Source: Actinotalea endophytica (GTDB lineage Bacteria > Actinomycetota > Actinomycetes > Actinomycetales > Cellulomonadaceae). Taken from it: a stretch of DNA of 64,000 nt. The stretch lies in the NCBI RefSeq assembly GCF_025717005.1, contig NZ_JAOVZU010000009.1, forward strand, positions 62,001-126,000, given 5' to 3'. Shown here in pieces: positions 28,017-36,858 of the stretch (the stretch's first letter is position 1; each line of letters begins with the position of its first letter). The notes under the pieces were generated by a model that made no database searches, was not told where the DNA came from, and saw only the letters and a program-made list of their open reading frames with translations. A program made the translations under genes and the position numbers.

Positions 28017-30059
28017 TCACGCCGGGCGGAGGTCCAGCCGGCGCAGCAGCTGGGCGTTCAGCGCGACCACGACGGTGGACAGCGACATCAACGCCGCGCC
28101 GACGGACATCGGCAGCGTGAACCCGATCGGTGCCAGCACGCCGGCCGCGAGCGGGACCGCGAGCAGGTTGTAGCCACCGGCCCACCACAGGTTCTGGCGC
28201 ATCTTGCGGTACGTCGCGCGCGACAGGTCGATGACCGAGGTCACGGCGCGCGGGTCGGACCCGGCGAGCACGACCCCGGCGGAGGCGATCGCGACATCCG
28301 TGCCCGCGCCGATGGCGATGCCGACGTCGGCCCGGGCGAGGGCCGGGGCGTCGTTGACGCCGTCACCGACCATCGCGACCTTGTCGCCGTCGGCCTGGAG
28401 CTCGCCGACCTTGGCCGCCTTGTCCTCGGGGCGCACCTCGGCGAACCACCGGTCGATGCCCAGCTCCTCGGCGACGGCGCGAGCGACCGGCTCGGCGTCG
28501 CCGGTGATCATCGCGACGCTCACGCCGCGGTCGTGCAGCGCGGCGATCGCGGTCCGTGACTCCGGGCGGACGGTGTCCGTCAGGGCCACCGCGCCGAGCA
28601 CGGTCCCGTCCCGCAGCACGTGCAGCACGGTCGCACCGTCGCGGGACCACCCGTCGGTGGCGGGCAGCGGCTCGGCGCCGGCCTCCTGGAGCAGCCGGGG
28701 GCCGCCGACCCGGACCTCGCGGCCGTCGACGGTCGCCCGGACACCGAGTGCAGGCTCGGAGCTGAACTCGCGGGCGGACCGCGGTGCCAGGTCACGAGTG
28801 GCCGCGGCCGCGACGATCGCGCGGGCCAGCGGGTGCTCGCTGTCGCTCTCTGCTGCCGATGCCAGCGCGAGGACCTCGTCCTCGTCGGCGCCCGCTGCGG
28901 CCACGACGTGGTTCACGGTCGGCTCACCCGTGGTGAGCGTGCCGGTCTTGTCGAACAGCACGGCGGTGACGGTGCGCATGGCCTCGAGCGCGAGCCGGTC
29001 CTTGACCAGCACGCCGGCGGCGGCCGCGCGCCCGGTGGCGATCGAGACCACGAGGGGGATCGCGAGCCCGAGGGCGTGCGGGCAGGCGATCACCAGGACG
29101 CTGATCGTGCGGACCACGGCGAGGTCCGGCGTGCCGAGCGTCGTCCAGACGAGGGCAGTGAGGGCCGCCGAGCCGAGCGCGAACCAGAACAGCCAGCCGG
29201 CCGCGGTGTCGGCCAGCCGCTGGGCGCGCGAGGACGAGCTCTGAGCCTCGGCGACGAGCCGTTGGATGCCGGCCATCGCGGTGTCGTCGCCGGTCGCGGT
29301 CACCTCGACCCGCAGCCCCGAGTCGGTCGCGACGGTCCCGGCGGTCACCTGGTCCCCGGGGCCACGCGTGACGGTGCGCGACTCGCCGGTGATCATCGAC
29401 TCGTCCATCTCGGCGCGGCCGTCCACGACGCGTCCGTCGGCGGGCACCGACCCGCCGGGCCGGACCACCACCAGGTCGCCGACCTCGAGATCGGACGGCG
29501 AGACCGTGACGGTGCCCGATCCCTCGACCCGCTCGGCCTGGTCGGGCAGCAGGGCCGCGAGGGCGTCGAGGGCGGAGCTGGTCCGGGCCAGCGAGCCCAT
29601 CTCGACCCAGTGTCCGAGCAGCATCACGACGATCAGCAGGGCGAGCTCCCACCAGAAGTCGAGCTCGTGGTGCAGGAGGCCGAGGCTCGCGCCGAGCGAG
29701 GCGGCCGCAGCCACCGTGATCGCCAGGCCGACGAGCAGCATCATCCCGGGCTGCCGAGCCCGGATCTCGGCGACGGCGCCGGTCAGGAACGGGCGCCCGC
29801 CCCAGGCGTACATCAGCAGGCCGAGCACCGGCGAGATCCAGGTGGTCCACCCGTCCGCCGGGAGGTCGTAGCCGATGAGCATCGCGAACATCGGTGAGAA
29901 CGCGACCACCGGGACCGCGACCACCAGCATCACCCAGAACAGGCGGCGGAAGACGGCCACGTGGTCCCCGTGCCCGGCGTGCGAGTCGTGCCCGGCGTGC
30001 GAGTCGTGGCCGGCGTGCTGGTCGTCGTCCGCTGTCGTCATCGGCTCGTGGTCGTGCAT
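28017..30059 (-). CDS. copB: Copper/silver P-type ATPase (CopB-like, CPH type)
   Basis: 680-residue metal-exporting P1B ATPase. A His-rich N-terminus (repeats of HAGHDS) replaces CXXC domains. The membrane motif is CPH in VIACPHALGLAIP (near residue 326), the sign of the CopB/P1B-3 group. TGES, DKTGTLT (aspartate near 369), SEHPLA and GDGVNDAPAL are all intact. About eight membrane helices. It pumps copper or silver out of the cell. The start has GAGGAGG upstream and a CsoR-like palindrome 18 bases farther. It is convergent with the desaturase (7 bases apart) and divergent from the two-component genes. Confidence 0.94.
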   Translation of the reverse strand: MHDHEPMTTADDDQHAGHDSHAGHDSHAGHGDHVAVFRRLFWVMLVVAVPVVAFSPMFAMLIGYDLPADGWTTWISPVLGLLMYAWGGRPFLTGAVAEIRARQPGMMLLVGLAITVAAAASLGASLGLLHHELDFWWELALLIVVMLLGHWVEMGSLARTSSALDALAALLPDQAERVEGSGTVTVSPSDLEVGDLVVVRPGGSVPADGRVVDGRAEMDESMITGESRTVTRGPGDQVTAGTVATDSGLRVEVTATGDDTAMAGIQRLVAEAQSSSSRAQRLADTAAGWLFWFALGSAALTALVWTTLGTPDLAVVRTISVLVIACPHALGLAIPLVVSIATGRAAAAGVLVKDRLALEAMRTVTAVLFDKTGTLTTGEPTVNHVVAAAGADEDEVLALASAAESDSEHPLARAIVAAAATRDLAPRSAREFSSEPALGVRATVDGREVRVGGPRLLQEAGAEPLPATDGWSRDGATVLHVLRDGTVLGAVALTDTVRPESRTAIAALHDRGVSVAMITGDAEPVARAVAEELGIDRWFAEVRPEDKAAKVGELQADGDKVAMVGDGVNDAPALARADVGIAIGAGTDVAIASAGVVLAGSDPRAVTSVIDLSRATYRKMRQNLWWAGGYNLLAVPLAAGVLAPIGFTLPMSVGAALMSLSTVVVALNAQLLRRLDLRPA

Positions 30060-30076
30060 GTCGCCTCCTCGTTCCG

Positions 30077-30093
30077 ATACCCCCCCAGGGTAT
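30077..30093. promoter_or_regulatory. CsoR-like copper operator
   Basis: ATACCC-N5-GGGTAT, a 17-base palindrome matching the usual G/C-run form of CsoR sites (TACCCC...GGGGTA). It lies 18 bases before copB and 60 before the divergent response regulator, so copper could induce both. No csoR gene is in the window. Confidence 0.6.
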
Positions 30094-30152
30094 GGTGTGC
30101 GACAACGAGGCGCGACTCGGAGGTATTCCCGAGCAGGCGAGAGGATGGCGCC

Positions 30153-30899
30153 ATGGACGCATCGACCGCGCAGCCGGCCGGAGGCGCGCCGACGCGCGTG
30201 CTCGTCGTCGAGGACGAGGCGGCCCAGGCTCGACTCACCGCCTCGTACCTGGAGCGCGAGGGGTTCGCCGTGCAGGTCGTGGCGGACGGTCTCCTGGCGC
30301 TCGACCGGGCCCGCGTGTGGCAGCCGGACGTCGTCGTGCTCGACCTCGGCCTGCCCGGCCTCGACGGGGTGGAGGTGTGCCGCACGTTGCGCACCTTCAG
30401 CGACGCCTACGTGGTCATGGTGACTGCCCGGGTCGACGAGGTCGACCGGTTGATCGGCCTGGCCGTCGGCGCGGACGACTACCTGACCAAGCCGTTCAGC
30501 CCGCGGGAGCTGGTCGCCCGGGTCCAGGCGATGCTGCGCAGGCCGCGGGCCGTGACGACCATGCGGCCCGCTGCCGACGCGTCGACCGCGCACGACGTCC
30601 GCGAGATCGGGGTGCTGCGAATGGACCTCACCGCCCGGGACGTGCAGGTCGACGGCCGCCCCGTGGAGCTGACCCGGACCGAGTTCGACGTCCTCGCCAC
30701 GCTCGTCTCGCACCCGGGCCGGGCGTGGTCGCGGACCCAGCTGACGTCGGAGGTCTGGGGCGCGGACTGGGTCGGGGACCCACACCTCGTGGACGTGCAC
30801 CTGGCGAACGTGCGCCGCAAGCTCGGCGACGACGCGAGCACGCCACGGTTCGTCCAGACCGTGCGTGGCTTCGGGTACCGGCTGGGGGCGTGCCGATGA
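30153..30899 (+). CDS. Response regulator, OmpR/PhoB family
   Basis: 248 residues. Receiver domain (about 15-130) with the phospho-acceptor in VVVLDLGLPGLDGVEV and the conserved lysine in YLTKPFSPREL; a winged-helix domain (about 155-245) ending in RRKLGDDASTPRFVQTVRGFGYRLG. The start at 30153 has GAGAGG 8 bases upstream. It overlaps its kinase gene by 4 bases. Next to copper-linked genes, it may respond to envelope copper stress; direct repeats of TCAAG before the SHOCT gene could be its binding site. Confidence 0.94.
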   Translation: MDASTAQPAGGAPTRVLVVEDEAAQARLTASYLEREGFAVQVVADGLLALDRARVWQPDVVVLDLGLPGLDGVEVCRTLRTFSDAYVVMVTARVDEVDRLIGLAVGADDYLTKPFSPRELVARVQAMLRRPRAVTTMRPAADASTAHDVREIGVLRMDLTARDVQVDGRPVELTRTEFDVLATLVSHPGRAWSRTQLTSEVWGADWVGDPHLVDVHLANVRRKLGDDASTPRFVQTVRGFGYRLGACR

Positions 30900-32029
30900 G
30901 CGGATGGCGCCTGGCCCGGGTGGAGCTGTCCGCCCGGCTGCTGGTCGCGTTCGCGCTGGTGGTCCTGGTCGGTGCGGGTGTCGCGTGGGCAGTGGGTGCG
31001 CTGGTCGGCCCGAGCCTCTTCCACGCCCACATGCAACGAGCGACCGGTACGGCGGAGAGCGCGACCGAGCACGCCGAGCGTGCGTTCGGCACCGCGGCCG
31101 CGCTGTCGCTGTCGATCGCGCTCGCGGCCGCACTGATCGCCTCGACCGTCGTCAGCGTGGTCCTCGCCCGGCGGATCCGTCGCTCGCTCTCGCCCCTGGC
31201 CGACGCGGCACGTCGCGTGGCGTCGGGCGAGCGAGACGTGCAGGTGGCGCCTCCGGGGATCGGGCCGGAGCTCGACCGGCTCGCCGAGACGTTCTCCTCG
31301 ATGGCGGCCCAGCTCGGCGAGGTCGAGGCGACCCGGACCCGGATGCTCGCCGACCTCGCGCACGAGATGCGCACGCCCGTCTCGGTGCTCGGCGGCTATC
31401 TCGAGGCGATCTCCGAGGGGGTCGAGCAGGCCGACGAGGAGACGCTCGCCGTGCTGCGTGACCAGACCGCGCGTCTGGCGCGACTCACCGAGGACATCGC
31501 CCTGGTGACGAGCGCCGAGGACGGCCGGCTGCGGCTGGACCTGCGGGACGTGTCGCTCGACGAGGTCGTCCGGGCTGCCGTCGGGGCGGCGGCGGCCGCC
31601 TTCGCCGAGGCCGAGGTGTCTCTCGAGAGCCGCGCCGAGGCCGAGCTCACCGTGTCCGCGGACCCGGACCGGGTTGGCCAGGTGCTGACCAACCTGCTGG
31701 ACAACGCCCGGCGGCACACCCCGCGCGGGGGCCGGGTCGAGGTCGCGCTGCGACGCGACGGCGACAGCGCTGCCGTGGTCGTGTCGGACACCGGCGAGGG
31801 GATCGCCCGCGAGCACCTGGCGCGCGTCTTCGACCGGTTCTACCGCGTGGACCCGGCGCGGGACCGCGCACGTGGCGGCTCCGGCATCGGGCTCGCGATC
31901 GCCCGGGCGATCGCGCGTGCGCACGGCGGCACCCTCACGGCGGACAGTGCCGGTCCGGGTCGAGGAAGCACCTTCACGCTGCGGCTGCCGATCGTGCCGG
32001 ACGGCCCAGGCCCGGGCGCCGGGACCTAG
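30896..32029 (+). CDS. Sensor histidine kinase (HAMP, HisKA)
   Basis: 377 residues. Two membrane helices (about 12-36 and 64-88) enclose a short extracytoplasmic loop of about 27 residues, then HAMP, the H box LADLAHEMRTPVSVLGG and a HATPase_c domain (N box NLLDNARRHTPRG, GSGIGLAIARAIARAHGG). The small sensor loop contains two His residues and one Met (FHAHMQRA), which is compatible with metal sensing but proves nothing. It overlaps its regulator by 4 bases and the convergent VKOR gene by 4 bases. Confidence 0.94.
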   Translation: MSGWRLARVELSARLLVAFALVVLVGAGVAWAVGALVGPSLFHAHMQRATGTAESATEHAERAFGTAAALSLSIALAAALIASTVVSVVLARRIRRSLSPLADAARRVASGERDVQVAPPGIGPELDRLAETFSSMAAQLGEVEATRTRMLADLAHEMRTPVSVLGGYLEAISEGVEQADEETLAVLRDQTARLARLTEDIALVTSAEDGRLRLDLRDVSLDEVVRAAVGAAAAAFAEAEVSLESRAEAELTVSADPDRVGQVLTNLLDNARRHTPRGGRVEVALRRDGDSAAVVVSDTGEGIAREHLARVFDRFYRVDPARDRARGGSGIGLAIARAIARAHGGTLTADSAGPGRGSTFTLRLPIVPDGPGPGAGT

Positions 32030-32706
32030 CCGAGCAGGCCGGGTCCGTACCGGGCGAGGATCGCCGCGGCCAGGAACACCAGCCAGGCTGCCGCGCCGAT
32101 GGCGTCGACGTCCGCGGCGATCAGCGCCTGCGCCCTGGCCTGCGTCCGCGCCGGGAGGGGCAGGTTGCCGTCCCGGATGTTCACGTGGGTGAGCGAGGTG
32201 AACACGAGCGTCGTGGAGACGGTGACGAGCAGGCACCACGGGCACAGTGCGTGGATGACGAACATGGACTGGGTGAACAGCCAGTACGCGAAGACCAGGC
32301 CGAGGGTGTAGACGACCTGGGCGGAGAGCATGAACCAGCGGGGGAAGCGCACACCGCCGAGCGAGGCGACCGCGATCGTGATCACGACCGGTTCGGCGAC
32401 CAGGCCGAGGAACGCGTTGGGGAAGCCGAAGAGCTGCGCCTGCCAGGCCTGGGCGACCGTGCCGCAGCTGAGCGTGCTGGAGATGTCGCAGGCGAGCTGC
32501 GTGCCGGGGTCGGCGGCGAGTCTCAGGGCGTCCACCGACAGCACGAACGAGGCGATCAGGCTCACGCACGCCGAGGCGAGCATGGTCGCGAAGATGAACC
32601 GGTCGTGGTGACGGATCCGGTGCACGCGCGCCCACACGCCACCTGCTGGCCCCAGGTGGTCGAGGTCGGGCGGCGCGGACGCGGGCGTGGTGGTCTCCGG
32701 ACTCAT
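32026..32706 (-). CDS. Vitamin K epoxide reductase (VKOR) family protein
   Basis: 226-residue membrane protein with about five helices. It has the loop cysteine pair C73/C81 (CDISSTLSC) and the active-site C155-PWC158. Bacterial VKORs reoxidise DsbA-like proteins with quinones, so it helps form disulfide bonds outside the membrane. It is divergent from the SHOCT and cupredoxin genes; the cupredoxin needs folding outside the membrane, which gives a loose functional link. No DsbA partner gene is visible beside it. Confidence 0.93.
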   Translation of the reverse strand: MSPETTTPASAPPDLDHLGPAGGVWARVHRIRHHDRFIFATMLASACVSLIASFVLSVDALRLAADPGTQLACDISSTLSCGTVAQAWQAQLFGFPNAFLGLVAEPVVITIAVASLGGVRFPRWFMLSAQVVYTLGLVFAYWLFTQSMFVIHALCPWCLLVTVSTTLVFTSLTHVNIRDGNLPLPARTQARAQALIAADVDAIGAAAWLVFLAAAILARYGPGLLG

Positions 32707-32759
32707 CGGCGGTCTCCTCTCGCTGGGACCACCATCGGCACGCCGACCGCAGAAGCGTC

Positions 32760-32785
32760 TCAGGATCCGTCAAGAACGCATCAAG
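32760..32785. promoter_or_regulatory. TCAAG direct repeats, possible PhoB/OmpR-type site
   Basis: TCAGG at 32760, TCAAG at 32770 and TCAAG at 32781, spaced 10 and 11 bases, the phasing used by OmpR/PhoB-family regulators. It lies in the 226-base gap between VKOR and the SHOCT gene, near a regulator of that family. Confidence 0.5.
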
Positions 32786-32932
32786 GTTCGCGCGGTGTCG
32801 CCGTCCGGGTCGTCGGCCTGCGCAGCGAACGGCTCGGCGTCGCACTTCTTGACCGTTTCTTCGTCGTTCTCACCGGCAGCCTCACATCTGCGCGTCCGAG
32901 GCTGGGAGCAGAACCCGAGAGAGGACATGGAC

Positions 32933-33253
32933 ATGATGGGTTGGTACGGAACCGGGATGAGCGGCTTCGGCTGGATGGGCATGGGCCTGTTCTGGCTCGT
33001 GCTGATCGGGCTGATCGTCTGGCTGGTGGTCAGGCTGCTGCCGAGCCACAACCAGCCGCAGGCGCCGCAGCAGCTCCCGCCGGTGGCCCCGGTCGCGCCC
33101 CAGGCGCCGACCCCGCCGCCGGTCGCGGCGCACGGTGGCGCCGGGCCCGCGCTGGACATCCTCGACAAGCGGCTCGCCTCCGGCGAGATCGACGTCGAGA
33201 CCTACCGGTCGGTCCGCGCGGCGATCCTCGAGGGGCGAGGGGCGCCCCAGTGA
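32933..33253 (+). CDS. SHOCT-domain membrane protein
   Basis: 106 residues: a Met/Gly/Trp-rich N-terminus, one membrane helix (about 16-37), a Pro/Gln/Ala-rich linker and a C-terminal SHOCT domain (LDILDKRLASGEIDVETYRSVRAAIL begins near residue 76). SHOCT domains are short oligomerisation modules common in such small membrane proteins. ATG 32933 sits 8 bases after GAGAGAGG; an ATG at 32927 in the same frame is too close to it. It overlaps the cupredoxin gene by 4 bases. The Met-rich start might bind copper. Confidence 0.88.
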   Translation: MMGWYGTGMSGFGWMGMGLFWLVLIGLIVWLVVRLLPSHNQPQAPQQLPPVAPVAPQAPTPPPVAAHGGAGPALDILDKRLASGEIDVETYRSVRAAILEGRGAPQ

Positions 33254-33846
33254 CTCGCCGGGCGCGCGGCTGGACGATCGCGGCGCTGGTCGCGGCGGTC
33301 GCCCTGCTGGCCGGGTCGGTCACCTGGGCGTTCGGTGGTGGGCTCACGCAGTCGGCCACGGCCGTCGGGTGGCCCATGCGGGCGGGCGCGGTCGCCGACA
33401 GCGCTGACGACCTGCCCGCCACCACCGACCTGCCCGGGACCGTGGTGGACGTCGTCGCGATGGACATGGGTCGCGGGATGATGGGCGCCGCCGGCCGCTG
33501 GGGGAGCACCCGGATGATGCTCAGGGCCGACCGGGTCGAGGTCGAGGCGGGCACCGTCACGCTCCGCCTGGACAACCGGGGCACGGTCGACCACGAGCTC
33601 GTCGTCCTCCCGCTCGCCGACGGGCAGCAGGTCGGTCAGCGCACCGTGGGCGCTGACGACGCGGTCGACGAGTCGACGAGCCTCGGCGAGGCCTCGGCGA
33701 CCGGCGCCGAGGGCGAGGGCGACGGCATCGCACCCGGGACCAGCGGGTGGGTCACGCTGGATCTTCAGCCGGGCCGCTACGAGCTGGTCTGCAACATCGA
33801 CGGGCACTACGCCGCGGGCATGTACACCCTGCTGGTGGTCACCTGA
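33250..33846 (+). CDS. Membrane-anchored cupredoxin-like protein
   Basis: 198 residues. An uncleaved or signal helix (about 9-28) is followed by an extracytoplasmic cupredoxin fold. The type 1 copper ligands are visible as H115 (in DHELVVLP) and C181-x4-H186-x4-M191 (CNIDGHYAAGM). The fold resembles sulfocyanin-type proteins. A Met-rich loop MDMGRGMMG (71-79) and an acidic Gly/Ala-rich loop (about 136-160) lie between. It may carry electrons or hold copper outside the membrane. It is cotranslated with the SHOCT gene and sits in the copper group. Confidence 0.9.
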   Translation: MTRRARGWTIAALVAAVALLAGSVTWAFGGGLTQSATAVGWPMRAGAVADSADDLPATTDLPGTVVDVVAMDMGRGMMGAAGRWGSTRMMLRADRVEVEAGTVTLRLDNRGTVDHELVVLPLADGQQVGQRTVGADDAVDESTSLGEASATGAEGEGDGIAPGTSGWVTLDLQPGRYELVCNIDGHYAAGMYTLLVVT

Positions 33847-33854
33847 TCCGGACG

Positions 33855-33881
33855 CCGGGCTCGGCGCGCGCGCAAGCCCGG
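33855..33881 (+). terminator. Possible terminator after the cupredoxin gene
   Basis: CCGGGCT (33855-33861) pairs with AGCCCGG (33875-33881) eight bases after the stop. The loop is long (13 bases) and no T tract follows. Confidence 0.4.
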
Positions 33882-33981
33882 GTCGGGTCCGCCGCACCGG
33901 GGTGAGGAGAACCTCAGGTGCGCCGTTCTCGCGCCGATATGTACGGCTGACCGCCGTCGACCGAAGCAGGGGCCCCCGCAC

Positions 33982-36609
33982 ATGAGCGCAGCACCATCCG
34001 TGGGCCTGCCGTCGACCCGTCCCGGTGCTGCATGGCGCGAGCACGCCGTCATGACGGCGGTGGTCTGCGTGGCGGTCGTGGTCGGCCGGGCGACCAGGCT
34101 CCACGGCGGCGAGCTGGCGGTGATCTGGCCCGCGGCCGGGGTCGGGGCCCTGTGGGTCGCCCGGTCGTGGACCCGTCGGCGCCAGTGTGCCGCGGCCGTC
34201 GGCCTGCTCACGGTGGTGGCCGGTGTGCTGAACGCGATCACCGGGGCCGGGCCGGTGGTCGGCGCCGCGCTCGGGGTGGTCAACGGGCTCCAGGCCGCGG
34301 CGTGGTGCTGGCTGCTGGTCGCCGTGCAGCGCCGTCTGGGACGACGTCCGCTGGTGCTGCGCGGCGCCGCCGACCTGCTGGTCGCGACCGGGGCCGCACT
34401 CGTGGCCGCGACGGTCGCGGGGCTGGGCGCGGCACTCGTGCTCCACGCCACGTCCGGGGCCGTCGTGCTCGACGTGCTCGGCCACTGGGTCCTGCGCAAC
34501 GCGACCGGGATCGTCGTGGTCGCCGCACCGGCCATCGTGCTGCTCGACGACGAACGGCCCCGGGTCGGGCCGGCGGACCGTCGGCCGCTGGGTGAGGTCC
34601 TGGTGGTGCTGCTCGCCGGCGCTGCGCTGACCGCGGCCCTGTTCGGGGTCCTGGACTCCCCGGCAGCGGCGTTCCTGGTGCTGCCGGTCGCGATCGCGGT
34701 CGCGGAGCGCTACGGGGCGAACGTCGCCGGCGTGCACGCGGTCGTCGCCGGCGCGGTCGTGGTGTACGCGACGTTGCACGGGTTCGGCCCGCTCGCCGTG
34801 CCGAACCCGCACGAGGCCGCGTTCCTCGCGCAGGCGCTGGTCGGTGTGCTGAGCCTGGTCGCGCTGTCGCTCGGGCTGCGCAGGGACCGGAGCCTCGCGG
34901 CCGAGGGCCTGCTCGCCGCGTCGGAGGTGCGCTTCCGGCACGCGTTCGGCACGGCGCCGATCGGCATGGTCATCGTCGAGGTGAGCAGCGCGGGAGCGCC
35001 CGGACCGATCCTCGAGGCGAACGTGACGGCGACCGAGTTCGCCGGCCGGTCGCTGGACGAGCTGCGGGCGATGGGCCTGGAGGCCCTGGTGCACCCCGAG
35101 GACCGTGGGACGGTGCGACGCTGGCTGGCGCGGGTGTCCCGGGTCGGCGAGGCCGGGTCGACCGTCGAGGTCCGGTTCCAGGGCGCCGACGACCGGATGA
35201 TCTGGGGCGTGCTCTCCGGACGCCGCGTCGCGAACGAGGCGTCCGGGTCGGCGCGGCCCTCTCTGCTCTGCCTGATCGAGGACGTCACGGCCCGGCACCG
35301 CGCGGAGGCCGCGCTGCTGCGCCAGACCCTGCACGACCCGTTGACCGGGCTGCCGAACCGCACCCTGCTGCACGACCGGATCGCCGAGGCCACGGCCACC
35401 GGCGCGTCCGCGGGCCTGCTGTTCTGCGACCTGGACGGGTTCAAGGAGATCAACGACACGTTCGGTCACGCGGCCGGGGACCGAGCGCTCCGCGAGGTCG
35501 CCCATCGGCTGGCGTCGCGGATGCGCCCGATCGACACCGTGGCGCGGCTCGGCGGCGACGAGTTCGCCGTGGTGTGCCCGGGGATCTCGACCATCTCCGA
35601 GCTCGAGCGGGTCGCGACCCGCCTGATCGACGTGCTCGACCGCCCGCTCGGGGTGGAGTCGGGCGAGGGGTTCCGGGTCGGGATGAGTGTCGGCGTCGTG
35701 GTCGTCGGCCCGGGGACCGAGGCCGAGGCCGCCCTGGCGTGCGCGGACGCCGCGATGTACGAGGCCAAGCGTTCCGGGCGGAACGCGATCCGTCCGTACG
35801 GCGAGATGTTCGGCGGCGCCGTGCCGACCCTCCTGCCTGCGCTGCGGACCGCGCTGCGCGAGGAGCAGTTCCGGCTGCACGCCCAGCCGATCGTCGACCT
35901 CGACACGGGCGCGACCCTCGCGGTGGAGATGCTGCTCCGCTGGGAGCACCCGACCCGCGGCCTGCTCGGCCCCGGTGAGTTCCTTCCGGCGTTGGAGACC
36001 AGCACGTTGATGGAGCCGGTCGGACGCTGGGTGCTCGCCGAGGCGTGCCGGGTCGGCGGGAGCTGGGCCCGGTCGCTCGGTGACCGGACGCCGAGCATCC
36101 ACGTGAACGTCGCGGCGGCGCAGCTCGAGCACCCGCACTTCGTCGAGCACGTGGTGGACGCGATCACGGCCGGCGGGCTCCCGGCGGACCGGCTAGTGCT
36201 GGAGATCACCGAGACCAGGATGCCCAACCTCGACAGCGTGCTCTCGCTGGGGCTGGACGAGCTGCGTCGCCGCGGCGTCCGGATCGCGATGGACGACCTC
36301 GGGACCGGGTACGCCGGGCTCAAGCAGCTGTCCGAGCTGCCGCTGGACATCGTGAAGCTCGATCGCGAGTTCGTCTCGCACGGCGGGCGCGACCCGCGCC
36401 GGGACGCCGTGATGCGGGCGGTGCTCGGGCTGAGCGAGGCCCTGGGCGTCGAGCCCGTCGCCGAGGGTGTCGAGACGGCGGCCCAGGCGGAGATGCTGCG
36501 CCGGGCGGGCTACCGCACCGCTCAGGGGTTCTGGTTCGGCAGGCCGGAACCGGTCGGCCCGGTGCCACCGGCGAACCGTCGGCTCGACTCGGTGTCCGCT
36601 CGCGCCTGA
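33982..36609 (+). CDS. MASE1-PAS-GGDEF-EAL cyclic-di-GMP protein
   Basis: 875 residues. A multi-helix MASE1-like membrane sensor (about 1-300), a PAS domain (about 310-430), a diguanylate cyclase domain with intact G524-GDEF528, and a phosphodiesterase domain. The EAL signature reads E649-M-L, keeping the metal-binding glutamate; the other catalytic stations (NVAAAQ, EITET, D771-DLGTGY, KLDREFV, EGVET, Q in TAQGFWFGRP) are present. It therefore could make and break c-di-GMP. It is alone, with no partner gene, after a short gap containing a weak hairpin. Confidence 0.94.
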   Translation: MSAAPSVGLPSTRPGAAWREHAVMTAVVCVAVVVGRATRLHGGELAVIWPAAGVGALWVARSWTRRRQCAAAVGLLTVVAGVLNAITGAGPVVGAALGVVNGLQAAAWCWLLVAVQRRLGRRPLVLRGAADLLVATGAALVAATVAGLGAALVLHATSGAVVLDVLGHWVLRNATGIVVVAAPAIVLLDDERPRVGPADRRPLGEVLVVLLAGAALTAALFGVLDSPAAAFLVLPVAIAVAERYGANVAGVHAVVAGAVVVYATLHGFGPLAVPNPHEAAFLAQALVGVLSLVALSLGLRRDRSLAAEGLLAASEVRFRHAFGTAPIGMVIVEVSSAGAPGPILEANVTATEFAGRSLDELRAMGLEALVHPEDRGTVRRWLARVSRVGEAGSTVEVRFQGADDRMIWGVLSGRRVANEASGSARPSLLCLIEDVTARHRAEAALLRQTLHDPLTGLPNRTLLHDRIAEATATGASAGLLFCDLDGFKEINDTFGHAAGDRALREVAHRLASRMRPIDTVARLGGDEFAVVCPGISTISELERVATRLIDVLDRPLGVESGEGFRVGMSVGVVVVGPGTEAEAALACADAAMYEAKRSGRNAIRPYGEMFGGAVPTLLPALRTALREEQFRLHAQPIVDLDTGATLAVEMLLRWEHPTRGLLGPGEFLPALETSTLMEPVGRWVLAEACRVGGSWARSLGDRTPSIHVNVAAAQLEHPHFVEHVVDAITAGGLPADRLVLEITETRMPNLDSVLSLGLDELRRRGVRIAMDDLGTGYAGLKQLSELPLDIVKLDREFVSHGGRDPRRDAVMRAVLGLSEALGVEPVAEGVETAAQAEMLRRAGYRTAQGFWFGRPEPVGPVPPANRRLDSVSARA

Positions 36610-36741
36610 GGTCCCGCCCAGGTCGGGCGCCTGCTGGTGCCCGACGCGCGTCCGGCCGGCGCGCGGCCCGTGTCGGGGGTGGTTCGCGCGCCCGGAGCAG
36701 CGTCCGACCGGCCTGACCAGCACAGACTCAGGATGTGATGG

Positions 36742-36759
36742 GATGTGATGCGTCACATC
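36742..36759. promoter_or_regulatory. GATGTGA-N4-TCACATC palindrome
   Basis: Perfect 7-base arms with a four-base centre (TGCG). It resembles Crp/GlxR or GntR-type sites (TGTGA...TCACA), although Crp-type sites normally have six central bases. It lies about 200 bases before ytfQ and could add catabolite control to the sugar operon. Confidence 0.5.
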
Positions 36760-36844
36760 GCGACCATCTGCCGAGGTCAGAGCGCCGTGCACGCACACGA
36801 GCGTTACGAAAATGTGATGGCCTGTGTCTAGCCTGAGCACGGAA

Positions 36845-36858
36845 TGTGAGCGCTAATA
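36845..36858. promoter_or_regulatory. LacI-family operator before ytfQ
   Basis: TGTGAGCGCTAATA, centred on AGCGCT (36849-36854), is close to the TGTTAGCGCTAACA type used by many actinobacterial LacI proteins. It overlaps a TAATAT element and lies 86 bases before the ytfQ start. The LacI gene at the end of the operon is the obvious binder. Confidence 0.65.

Noticed and set aside
33202-36150. Long minus-strand open frame under the GGDEF-EAL gene
   Set aside because: Arg/Gly/His-rich, no domain, while the plus strand encodes a complete recognisable protein.
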